Below the pieces are notes generated by a model. The model saw only the letters and a program-made list of their open reading frames with translations, was not told the origin of the DNA and ran no database searches. The position numbers and the translations under genes are program-made. Shown here piece by piece: positions 9,263 through 17,800 of a DNA stretch of 47,150 bases (its first letter is position 1; each line of letters starts with the position of its first letter). The DNA is from Deltaproteobacteria bacterium (GTDB lineage Bacteria > Myxococcota > B64-G9): NCBI GenBank assembly GCA_019307065.1, contig JAFDKH010000014.1, positions 1-47,150 of the forward strand, given 5' to 3'.

Positions 9263-9697
9263 ATGTCGGAAGCCACTAGATCTATTGAAGTAAACGTGCC
9301 GATCGAGAAAATGTTCGACGTAATCACCGACTACAAAGCCTATCCCGAGTTTTTGGGTGGACTCGGCATGGTCGGGGCCGAGATCGATAGCGATGATGGT
9401 GATATAATGGTTGTGACTCAGTCGGTAAAGAAGATGGGTAAAGTCATTAGTTACACTCTGCGTTACAAGCTAGAGCGGCCTTATAAGGTTAGCTGGACGA
9501 TGCTCAAGGGTCAGATGATGAAGGACAACCGCGGCTCGTGGGTTTTGGAAGAAGCCGGTGAAGGGCGCACCAAGGCGACTTATGCAGCTGAAATAAGATT
9601 CGGAATGTTGGTGCCCAAAGCCTTGATAAAAATTTTGATTTCGAAGGAATTACCGCAGATGCTGGAGTCGTTCAAGAAGAGAGCGGAATCAATCTGA
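9263..9697 (+). CDS. SRPBCC / COQ10-like protein
   Basis: The 144 residues fit the START/polyketide-cyclase fold: an opening beta strand (RSIEVNVPIEKMFDVITDY), the KAYPEFL turn, a curved sheet, and a long C-terminal amphipathic helix (ELPQMLESFKKRAE). The family binds hydrophobic small molecules such as quinones; the ligand here cannot be told. There is no signal peptide. AAAGGAGA precedes the ATG. It lies 46 bases behind lipA and 21 bases before the next gene, so it is probably in the same operon. Confidence 0.8.
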   Translation: MSEATRSIEVNVPIEKMFDVITDYKAYPEFLGGLGMVGAEIDSDDGDIMVVTQSVKKMGKVISYTLRYKLERPYKVSWTMLKGQMMKDNRGSWVLEEAGEGRTKATYAAEIRFGMLVPKALIKILISKELPQMLESFKKRAESI

Positions 9698-9718
9698 TTT
9701 GCGTATTTGGGAGGGGCC

Positions 9719-10318
9719 ATGAGTAATGATGATTTACCGGTAGGCGCAAAAATAAAACGGTTGCGGGAGGGGGCCAGCTTGACAGTTGAGCAGCTGGCCG
9801 CGAGTGCCGGGCTCAGTATTACCGAGCTAGAAAACATCGAAAACAACATGATTTCACCCGCCTTGGGCACCCTGACCAAGATATGTGACGGCCTGGGAGT
9901 CCGACTGGGACACTTCTTCGACCAGGGTCCCCGCAAACTTTTTGCATTAGTACGAGCATCTGACGAAAAAGTCGCCACCCGTTTTGCCTCCAAGAGCGGG
10001 ACTGACTACGGTTTCGAATATGAATCCCTTGGTTCAGAAAAGCGCCAACGGGTGATGGAGCCCTTTTTCATTACCATGACTCCGCCTTCCGATCCCTCCG
10101 GCCAACCGGCCATGGTCGAAAATCCGGGGACGCATGCCGGAGAAGAGTTCATCTTCGTTTTAGAAGGCGAAATCCAGGTTGATCTCGAGGATCAGAGTTT
10201 CATACTGAAACCGGGAGATTCGCTCTATTACGATTCCTCGATTCCCCATCGGGTATTGCTTCATGGAGACAAGCCCAGCAAGGTTTTGGCAGTCATCCAC
10301 CTGCCGCGCGGTGATTGA
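9719..10318 (+). CDS. XRE-family regulator with cupin domain
   Basis: An N-terminal helix-turn-helix (about 10-62, with IKRLREGASLTVEQLA and AGLSITELENIE) is followed by a linker and a C-terminal cupin_2 sensor domain (about 120-190, with GTHAGEEFIFVLEGEI and PGDSLYYDSSIPHRV). Related proteins regulate small-molecule metabolism genes; the ligand here is unknown. I prefer ATG 9719 because GGGAGG lies four bases upstream; an in-frame TTG at 9707 would add four residues but overlies the ribosome site. It is the last of the long forward genes before the small acidic protein. Confidence 0.88.
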   Translation: MSNDDLPVGAKIKRLREGASLTVEQLAASAGLSITELENIENNMISPALGTLTKICDGLGVRLGHFFDQGPRKLFALVRASDEKVATRFASKSGTDYGFEYESLGSEKRQRVMEPFFITMTPPSDPSGQPAMVENPGTHAGEEFIFVLEGEIQVDLEDQSFILKPGDSLYYDSSIPHRVLLHGDKPSKVLAVIHLPRGD

Positions 10319-10409
10319 ACTCTGAATTTTTTTCACCCTTTATGACAATTAATTCGTGTAATGTTCAGTATTTTGACAGTCGGTGCCACAAAGATTTGTC
10401 CAGCCTGAC

Positions 10410-10438
10410 TTGAAACGCTTCATTTTCAGGTACATAAA
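10410..10438 (+). promoter_or_regulatory. possible promoter for the small acidic protein gene
   Basis: TTGAAA at 10410-10415 and CATAAA at 10433-10438 are 17 bases apart in a 203-base AT-rich gap. The -35 box is good and the -10 box mediocre. Another TTGACA at 10374-10379 has no matching -10 box. Confidence 0.35.
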
Positions 10439-10521
10439 AAATTGCTGGAAAAATAGAACTTTGGTACATTTCTTGCGTCAATACTAGTGTAAGAAAAGTA
10501 GAAAGGAAGGCATACAAAGCT

Positions 10522-10692
10522 ATGTTGGACGCGTATATCATCGAAGAATTAAAAAAACGCGAACAGTCGCAGCATGATAATGATCGGCCGACCCTCGAGA
10601 TTCCAGTTGAAGAGCTGCCCCCTGAGATAGATGAAGACAACCAAGACGAGGAAGACGAGGGCCGAGTAATCATCATCGACTACAACGACTGA
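10522..10692 (+). CDS. small acidic conserved-type protein (56 aa)
   Basis: An ATG frame of 56 residues begins MLDAYIIEELKKRE, continues through a Pro-rich IPVEELPPEID and an Asp/Glu-rich stretch, and ends RVIIIDYND. The pattern of an N-terminal amphipathic helix, acidic middle and hydrophobic VIIIDY end resembles a small family I recall from myxobacterial genomes; I have no function for it. A purine-rich GAAAGGAAGG lies about 11 bases before the start. It is directly followed by a strong terminator at 10735-10762, which supports it as a real transcription unit. Confidence 0.68.
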   Translation: MLDAYIIEELKKREQSQHDNDRPTLEIPVEELPPEIDEDNQDEEDEGRVIIIDYND

Positions 10693-10720
10693 TGAAAGAC
10701 CCGCCGGATTGCCGGACGGG

Positions 10721-10767
10721 CTTGGTAATATGTTCGCCGGGGCAACTGCCCCGGCGTTTTTTGTATG
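10721..10767 (+). repeat. 47-bp direct repeat, left copy
   Basis: This 47-base sequence contains the terminator after the small acidic gene. It matches 22939-22985 at about 42 positions, with a few substitutions and compensating one-base indels. Both copies run CTTGGT through GTTCGCCGGGGCA to TTTTTGTATG in the same orientation, 12.2 kb apart. Together they bracket an accessory block. Confidence 0.75.
10735..10762 (+). terminator. rho-independent terminator
   Basis: A perfect 9-bp stem (10735-10743 with 10748-10756, CGCCGGGGC pairing with GCCCCGGCG) has an AACT loop and six T residues at 10757-10762. It ends the forward transcript of the small acidic protein and separates it from the minus-strand accessory genes. 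Confidence 0.9.
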
Positions 10768-10792
10768 CCCTACATTGTCGACCAAGTGATCG

Positions 10793-12658
10793 CTAACGGA
10801 TGGGATTTCGTTTTCTGGGGGCCAGATTACAAAGGAGCGCCCCCAAGATCAGCAGCCCTAGCCAGGCCGAGTGCTCGTGCCCGCCGGGCCCGCAGCTGCA
10901 GCCGCCTAAGACGACTATTTCGTCTTTCTCGACGGGAAGGGCGATGCTGAAGGGGCCCGACTGGGTCGGCGCTTGGCCGAAATAACTTTCCATGCGCACC
11001 CAGCACTCGTCCGACGGTTGGTCGGGGATCTCCCATGCCAAGCTGCCCCAGTCGGGCGACTGGTCGTCGATGCTGGAGGCCAGCGGAGTCCAGCCGGCGC
11101 CGTCGTCGCTCGAGAAGTAGATGACCACGTCCTGGATGCCGACCGTGGTCCACTCGATGGTCTGTGTGTCTCCCACGCTCCACACGTCGCCGCTCACGGG
11201 CGAAAGGATGCGAATGGAATTTTCCTGCTCCTGTACCGCGCTGACATTGATTTCATCGAAGGCCGTAAGATCGCCGTCGGAAGCGGTCAGGCGCAGGATA
11301 TATTCTCCCGCCTGCGGGCAGCTGATCGAGGTGTCCTCCGCGGTTGGCTGGCCGAAGACGACCGTCCCGGGCCCCGATTCCTGGGTCCATTGCACAAAAA
11401 GACTGCCGTCAGGAAAACCGTCGTCGCTGACCGAGGCGTTTAGCGCCGTGGGTATGTCGACGCCCAGCTCGAGATCGGGACCGGCGTTCACCAGCGGGGG
11501 CTGGTTGTCGCTGACCGTCACGGTTACCTGGTTGGTCTTGGGTCCGCCCTCGCCGTCGGCCTCGAGCTGGTAGGTCGTGGTCGCTAAGGGAAAGACGCTA
11601 AGGGTGTCCTCGGCCGCAACCACCTGCCCGTCCAGCCTGACCTGGCTGGCTTCGATGACCCGCCACTCGAGGCTGGCGCTCTCGCCGTTGCGGATGGCGG
11701 GCGGGATGGCCTCGAAACGCTCGATGTTGACCTCGGGTATCACCACCCCGACCTTGCCGGCGTAGAAGTCGTCGATGTGCCAATAGACGTTCCAGGCGTA
11801 CGGATCGACGTGCAGGCAATGGGCCTGGTCGGTGGCCAGGTTGTAGATCCAGGGCATGGTGCTGTCATCCATCTGGGGAAAGCCACGCCCGGCGGGGATC
11901 AGGATGATGTCTTCGGAGTTGCTCGACCAGCCCTGGCTGTTCCAACTCCACTTGTCGGTCTCATTGGCTGGATAGGGGATGATGTCGAAGAAATACAAGT
12001 GTTGCAGTACCTGACCTGAACGATCCTGGATCGTCATGGTCTGGTGTTCCTGGCCGCTCTCCCACAGGTTGTGGGTAAACAGGCTGCCGTCCGGACTGGG
12101 GCCAACACTGCAGCCGCTGCCCAGGTCGAGTACCTGGTCGCCTTGATCCAGCAGGACGACCTTGGCGACGGGCGGCGGGTAGTCGAGCGCGCTGTACGAC
12201 GTCTCGCTGTGAGAGACCACCCGGAACTTGATCTTGAAAGGCTCCGGCACGCCTGTCGGAGTGACTTCTTTGAGAGAGGCTCCCGTGTCTGGATCGTAGA
12301 GCTCGGCCTTGCCATCGCCCCCGATCCAGATCCCGGAGTTCGTCCAGCTCAAAGAGCCGGTGGAGAAAGCCTGAAACGAGTTTTGAAGGTTGCCGTCGAG
12401 ATCGCAGGCGAACACCATACCGTCCTCGTCGACGTAGCCGAGCCGGTTGCCGTCCGGCGAAAAGCGGCCGTGCTTTACGTTTAGGCCGAAGGGCGGGGAG
12501 GTGAAGATGATTGTGTCATCGCGCAAGTCTATCCTGCGGGCAACCTTGTCGGTCTTGTCGATTATCAGACCCATCCCGGTCTCGGCCCGCGCATCTACGG
12601 AGACACACAAACAGGAAAGCACTCCTGCAACGATCCACTTTGGGCAGCCAAAATGCAT
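10793..12658 (-). CDS. secreted beta-propeller/PKD protein with MYXO-CTERM-like tail
   Basis: A signal peptide covers about residues 1-25 of 621. Residues about 30-310 are WD40/TolB-like propeller strands (RFSPDGNRLGYVDEDG, VGPSPDGSLFTHN). Then come an Ig-like strand set, a PKD-type domain (PPLVNAGPDLELGV to LRLTASDGDLTAFDEINVS) and another Ig-like domain (IRILSPVSGDVWSVGDTQTI). The tail GGCSCGPGG, a hydrophobic helix and RKR fit the MYXO-CTERM surface-sorting type. GC content is clearly higher than in the flanking housekeeping genes. It is a cell-surface protein of unknown function and the last gene of the minus-strand trio. Confidence 0.78.
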   Translation of the reverse strand: MHFGCPKWIVAGVLSCLCVSVDARAETGMGLIIDKTDKVARRIDLRDDTIIFTSPPFGLNVKHGRFSPDGNRLGYVDEDGMVFACDLDGNLQNSFQAFSTGSLSWTNSGIWIGGDGKAELYDPDTGASLKEVTPTGVPEPFKIKFRVVSHSETSYSALDYPPPVAKVVLLDQGDQVLDLGSGCSVGPSPDGSLFTHNLWESGQEHQTMTIQDRSGQVLQHLYFFDIIPYPANETDKWSWNSQGWSSNSEDIILIPAGRGFPQMDDSTMPWIYNLATDQAHCLHVDPYAWNVYWHIDDFYAGKVGVVIPEVNIERFEAIPPAIRNGESASLEWRVIEASQVRLDGQVVAAEDTLSVFPLATTTYQLEADGEGGPKTNQVTVTVSDNQPPLVNAGPDLELGVDIPTALNASVSDDGFPDGSLFVQWTQESGPGTVVFGQPTAEDTSISCPQAGEYILRLTASDGDLTAFDEINVSAVQEQENSIRILSPVSGDVWSVGDTQTIEWTTVGIQDVVIYFSSDDGAGWTPLASSIDDQSPDWGSLAWEIPDQPSDECWVRMESYFGQAPTQSGPFSIALPVEKDEIVVLGGCSCGPGGHEHSAWLGLLILGALLCNLAPRKRNPIR

Positions 12659-12742
12659 TCGAGTCTTCTCTATCGTTAATTTCTAGATAGTAATGATATC
12701 ACGCGTGCGGATATTTATTAAGACCTCGAGCTTGACCTTCAA

Positions 12743-14818
12743 TCAATCACAAGTGCCGGCGCCGTTGTCACTGATGTTCGAAGTACCTTCCCAACCGGCA
12801 GCTACCAGCTGGGCAGCTAAGTTTTCGGCCTGACAGTTAGGCATACTGAAATTACCGGCCACGCTCAAGTTACCACCAAGTGTAGTCAGGGCACTGAAAT
12901 CACCCAGCCCGGTTAAGCCGTTGTGAATAATACTCAGATTGCCGCCAATCGAAGTCAGCAGGGGATAGCTGCCCATAGTGCTCAAGGCGTTGTTGTCGCC
13001 GAAATTCACTTGACCGCCGATCGATTCCAGGGCGGCAAAGTTGCAGGTGCTGGTAATCGATGAATATGAGACCAGGAACTGATCGCCGATACTGACCAGG
13101 CCCTCTAATCCTGCCAGGCTGGTCGGGCCACCGGTCATGCTCAGCAACAGACCGCCGCCGATTTCAGTCAAGGCGGAAAGACCGACCAAGTCCGTCATAC
13201 CGCTCATATCGGCAAATTTCAGATCGCCGCCGATCTCTTGCAGTTTTTCCAGGCCCTGCACGCTTCCCAAACTGCCCTCCTCGAAGAGCAAGCTGCCTCC
13301 GATGCTTTGCAGGCCGTCAAATCCGGTCAAGCTCTCCAGACTGCAGCGAAACAGCTTCAGATCACCGCCAATGGTTTCTATGTTAGACAGACCGGTGCAA
13401 TCAATCATCATGGCGCGGCTGATCTCCACGTTGCCGGTAATAGTCGCCAGGCGTTGCAGCCCGGTATAACTATTTAAGTTTGATGATTGGTTTATAAACA
13501 GGTTGCCGTCGATCAAAGTCAGATTGCTCAGGCCTTCCATGCTCGAGATGTTGGCCATCATAAAAGAAAGGCCGCCGACCTGCTCCAGGCCTTCTAATCC
13601 ATACAGGTTGGCTAAAGCTGTGTTGCCGGAAAAACTCAGGGCACCGTGTATGACCGTCAGGTTGTCGAGGCCGGTTAGACTAGCCAGGACCGAATTGTAT
13701 TGAATGCGCACATTGCCGCCAACCACCAACAAGGACTCCAGTCCGGCCAGGCTTACGAGGGTGGTTGAGCCCTCGATATGGAGGTTGCCGGTAATCTTCA
13801 GATAGTTGAAACCGGAAATATCGGCCGCACTGGCAACCGTCAAATCGCCTTCATAGACTGTTCCAACCAGGACCGTCCAACTCCCGCTTTGTGTCCAGTT
13901 GTCCTGGCCATAGGCTGCCTGCACATACAAGGTATGCTCCCCATCGCTCAGGGCTGCCAAGGGAGTGTATTCGGTGACTGTCGCTTCGAGCTCGGTCCAG
14001 GCTCCGTCTTCTTCGGCATCAAGTTGATAGCGGTAGGCGGTGACATCACCTTTGGCTGTCCAGGTCCAGGTTGGTAAAGCATCGACCACCGGCCCACTGA
14101 CCGTTGGCGCCGGAGCAGTTGTGGTGAAGGTCGAGATGAATTCAGACAACAAAAAGTTGCCATCGGCATCACTGGCTCCGGTAGCGATAGTCAGCGTGTA
14201 TTCGCTGGCCACTTCGAAGTCCAGATCAGGATCGAATGTCATGACCTTGTTTTCTTCTTGCCAGGTAAAAACTCCGGTCAATTCTGTTTGGGCTAGAGTA
14301 AGCGAAAAGGCATCTTCGACCGTGGTCGGGTTCATCGCCCCCCGGAAGGTTACCTCAATCAGCGCGTCAGCGGCCACACCTGCGGCACCATCCTCCGGTA
14401 CGACCTCGACAATACCGACTGTAAAGGCGGTAGAGAAGGAAGAGCTGAACTCCTGGGCCAATTGTTTGCCATCGGCAGACATCGCACCGGTGCCAACCAC
14501 TATGCTGTAAGTTTCTCCCTGCGCCAACGCAGTGGTTGGACTGAAGACCATGTTGATCTCATCCCAAACAAAAGTTCCGACAACTGCGTCTGAGTCGCCT
14601 TGGAGAACAAAGGCCGCTTCAACCGAAGCCCGATCCATTTCACGGGAAAAGACGATCCAGATATTTGTGTCGCTGGCGATGTCCTCAGACAGATCGACCG
14701 GGGTAACCGATTCAATCGTCGGGGCCTCCGGGTTGGTGTTGTTGTTTTCGCTACCACCACAGCCAATCCAAAATGCCGCAAGCGAAGCCAGTATTGTTAA
14801 TAATAGGTAGTTTTTCAT
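12743..14818 (-). CDS. lipoprotein with Big_5 Ig-like domains and receptor-L-like repeats
   Basis: A lipoprotein signal ends in WIGC (Cys 20), followed by an Asn-rich linker. Two SbsA-type (Big_5) Ig-like domains follow (PTIESVTPVD... and VGIVEVVPEDGAAG...), then a short Fn3-like segment. The C-terminal half is roughly a dozen units of about 24 residues patterned GL..L..IGG.L.(I), like the L domain of receptor kinases or a divergent leucine-rich solenoid. The tail has two Cys (NCQAENL, GAGTCD). I start at ATG 14818, with AAGGAGAAGA upstream; the longer frame adds 22 residues without a signal. It lies 44 bases after the large gene upstream and is probably co-transcribed. Surface binding is a guess. 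Confidence 0.8.
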   Translation of the reverse strand: MKNYLLLTILASLAAFWIGCGGSENNNTNPEAPTIESVTPVDLSEDIASDTNIWIVFSREMDRASVEAAFVLQGDSDAVVGTFVWDEINMVFSPTTALAQGETYSIVVGTGAMSADGKQLAQEFSSSFSTAFTVGIVEVVPEDGAAGVAADALIEVTFRGAMNPTTVEDAFSLTLAQTELTGVFTWQEENKVMTFDPDLDFEVASEYTLTIATGASDADGNFLLSEFISTFTTTAPAPTVSGPVVDALPTWTWTAKGDVTAYRYQLDAEEDGAWTELEATVTEYTPLAALSDGEHTLYVQAAYGQDNWTQSGSWTVLVGTVYEGDLTVASAADISGFNYLKITGNLHIEGSTTLVSLAGLESLLVVGGNVRIQYNSVLASLTGLDNLTVIHGALSFSGNTALANLYGLEGLEQVGGLSFMMANISSMEGLSNLTLIDGNLFINQSSNLNSYTGLQRLATITGNVEISRAMMIDCTGLSNIETIGGDLKLFRCSLESLTGFDGLQSIGGSLLFEEGSLGSVQGLEKLQEIGGDLKFADMSGMTDLVGLSALTEIGGGLLLSMTGGPTSLAGLEGLVSIGDQFLVSYSSITSTCNFAALESIGGQVNFGDNNALSTMGSYPLLTSIGGNLSIIHNGLTGLGDFSALTTLGGNLSVAGNFSMPNCQAENLAAQLVAAGWEGTSNISDNGAGTCD

Positions 14819-14862
14819 TATCTTCTCCTTATCGTTTCGGGGATGACATAATCGTACCCCTG

Positions 14863-17800
14863 TTACTTGGTTGTAAATTGCCATACCGTGCTGGGGGTAA
14901 CTCCGCCACGCCCGTCACTGGCTAAAACTTTCCAATAATATGTGGTTCCTGACTCCAGTGGTTCTTCGGGCTGGAAGGTGGTCGGCCCCGAAGACCCGCC
15001 CCCACAAGACACAACCGCCGAGATCATTCCGAGGGCCAAGATCAAGATCAAAACAATATGCAGCTTGCGACGTCGACCCCAAACAGGACTCAGGCAGACG
15101 ATCAAAAAGAACAAGCTCAGCCAGACTCCGCCAAACCCGGCCAGGTCGGCGTCCAGAGTGGTGCTACCGGAGGTAGCCACCGGGGCACAACCATCAAAAC
15201 CAGGATCGGCACATAAAGTCACATAATAACTGACCGGATCTTGATCGGGGTCGCTGGCCGCTTCCCAAGACAATTGTGGCCGAAGATCAATACCGCTGGC
15301 CCGGTCCTCAGGCATCAACTGCAAAGGTGCCAACGGCGAGTGGTTGGGTAGACTGTACTGGTCCAGTTCGTAGTGGGCAAAAACCGTCCGGTTAGTCTGC
15401 AGATCAAACGACTCACTGATAGCCTCGGAGATTTGCTCGCCGTCTTCATCCGCCCAGTAACTAAATTTCCAACGGCCGTAATTCTCGGATGCTTGAATCT
15501 CTAGCCGTTCACTGTTGCTGGCCTGATAAAAACGCAAGAAGGAACCACGCCCGTCCTGGCGCTCGTTTACGTCTGCGGCTGAAACAATGAAGTAGGGCAT
15601 GAACTCGGCTTCCATGACCGCCAGCTGATCCTGGGCATCGTAGTCTTTTTTAGAAACTCTCAAATCAAACTCGACCAGATCCAGATCAGTGTTTTTGTTG
15701 CTGTAGTCATAGATCAACTCCAACTGCAGGCGGGTCAGGTTGATATTTTGCTGATCGTCGTTTTCCGATTTTGAGACGATGATTTCCGCCCAGGCCGAGG
15801 GCCGCGAGTAAATCATCAAGTCAGCCACCGGGCTGTCCGGCAACAAGGCCTGCAACAAAGATTCACTGGCCAGACTGGGCTTAATCGGATCAACAACATT
15901 ATTAACCGGATCGTAACGGGCGCCCCACTCGATCGGGTTGGTTGTATTTTTGCTGTAGTGTTCGAACTTGTACAAATCACCGTTGGATTTAATCGTCGAA
16001 ATGCCTGAATGGCGCAACTTGATGTCGACATAGGCGGTCGAGCCATAACCATCGCCGACCGGTTCGGTGGTGATATCGAAACTACCGTCAGCTTTTTCAA
16101 AAACACTGATATCAACTATACGAATGTTCTCGTCGCTCGAAGAAAAGAGTCCCGGCTCTCTTTCCATCAGGTTAATCACAACCTGCTCACCCTGGTTTAG
16201 CAGCTGTAGCTCATCTTCGCTCAGTTCAAAATGAACCGGGGCCGAAACCTCTGGCCGGTTGTCGTTGTAGTTGGTGAAAATTTCTTCGGCTACTAAAGAA
16301 AGTTTTTCCTGGTAAAGAGCTTTGAAGCTCATAAAATCATCCGAGCTGATAAAATCCGGATCGAACAACTCACCAATCGCAATCAGCTTTTCCTGCAAGC
16401 CGGCCAGATCCAGCGGTTGGGTATAAGGCTTGAGTAAACGATATTCGTAGGCCTTGGCCATGAAGTAGTGGTACTTCAACAAACGGTCGGTGGCGCGTTG
16501 TTCCATGTCATCCAGATACATTATCGCGCGCTTGTCCAGGGTCGCTTCCAGATGGCTAATCTCGTTGCCCATCGCATCGAGTTCTAAAATGAACTGGGTG
16601 ATCAAATTCGGAAGCATGGCCACGTCGCGCATGGCGACGCATAAATCATCGACTACATGGGCCCGGTCATGCAAGAGCGCCACGATTTGGTCGGCCACAG
16701 AGATAAACTCCTCCGATTCGGCTTTGAGCTTTTCAAGCTCGACTAAAATTTCACTTTCGGGGGCCTCTAGATTGGAGAGGTAGGAGCGAATATCGGTCAG
16801 ACCGGCCGAGAGGGCCGCGCTCGAGTTGCGTAAAGTTTTTAGATTGCTGATCCTTATTGATTCTTCGCTTGTCGGATCAACTTTTTTCAATGCGTTCTGC
16901 TGGGAGGTCACCGCACTGGTGTGCAGGGTGGTCATACAACCGGAAAAAATATCAATACCTCCGGTGCCCATGTCCATAACCGATTCCCAGGGCTGCTCGG
17001 CATCGAAGTTACTCAACATTGAGATCCCATCCCCGACTGCACCCAGGTAAGGCTGACCGACCGGAATCAGCTTGCAAGCCATCCCGGCAGTCTTGGCCCC
17101 GGTGCGTAAGGCAACTTCCCACCAGGGCGGCATCAAGTTGGCTTTGGCTTTTTGGATCAAATGTTCTTCGATGACCATCAAGCGTTGTTGTAACTGGCGC
17201 GTACGGGATTCCAGATTCAAGCCGATATTCTTCAAGACCGGCAAGGCATCGACGGCTGCGTCATAGCTATCAAGGGCCTTCTGTAACTCTTTTTTGAGTT
17301 CATCGCGAACCGCACTCAATGTCTCTAAGGTTTTCTCCCCGAGCGCGGCGTTTTTCTTAATCCAGTAGGTCAGATAAAGCAGATTCAAGGCATGATCGAT
17401 CTCTTGATCGAAAATAGCCATATTGATTTCGAAACTAAGCATTGGAACCCAGCCGGCCGGATTGCCGAAATAATCTTGTCCGGACTCGATCTGCTCCAAG
17501 ATAATTTGCATTTCGTCATAGGCTTCGCCCAATTCGCCCTGGGTCACCTCGGCGGTGGCCTCCCAGGCTTCACTATCATCGAGTAAGGTCTTTATGCGCT
17601 GGCTGTGGGTTTTTAAAGAAGTCTCCACATCACTCAAGCGGTTGGACAGGTAATTGGTACGGGCGGTCTTTAGAACTTTGGAAAACAACAAAGGATGCAA
17701 ATAAGAATGCGCATGACCTTCTGAAACAATGCGCGGAGCGCCCCAGTCCTTGTCCTCGGGATTAGGATCAGCGGCATCCGTCGGCAGAGTGCCGGCCGGG

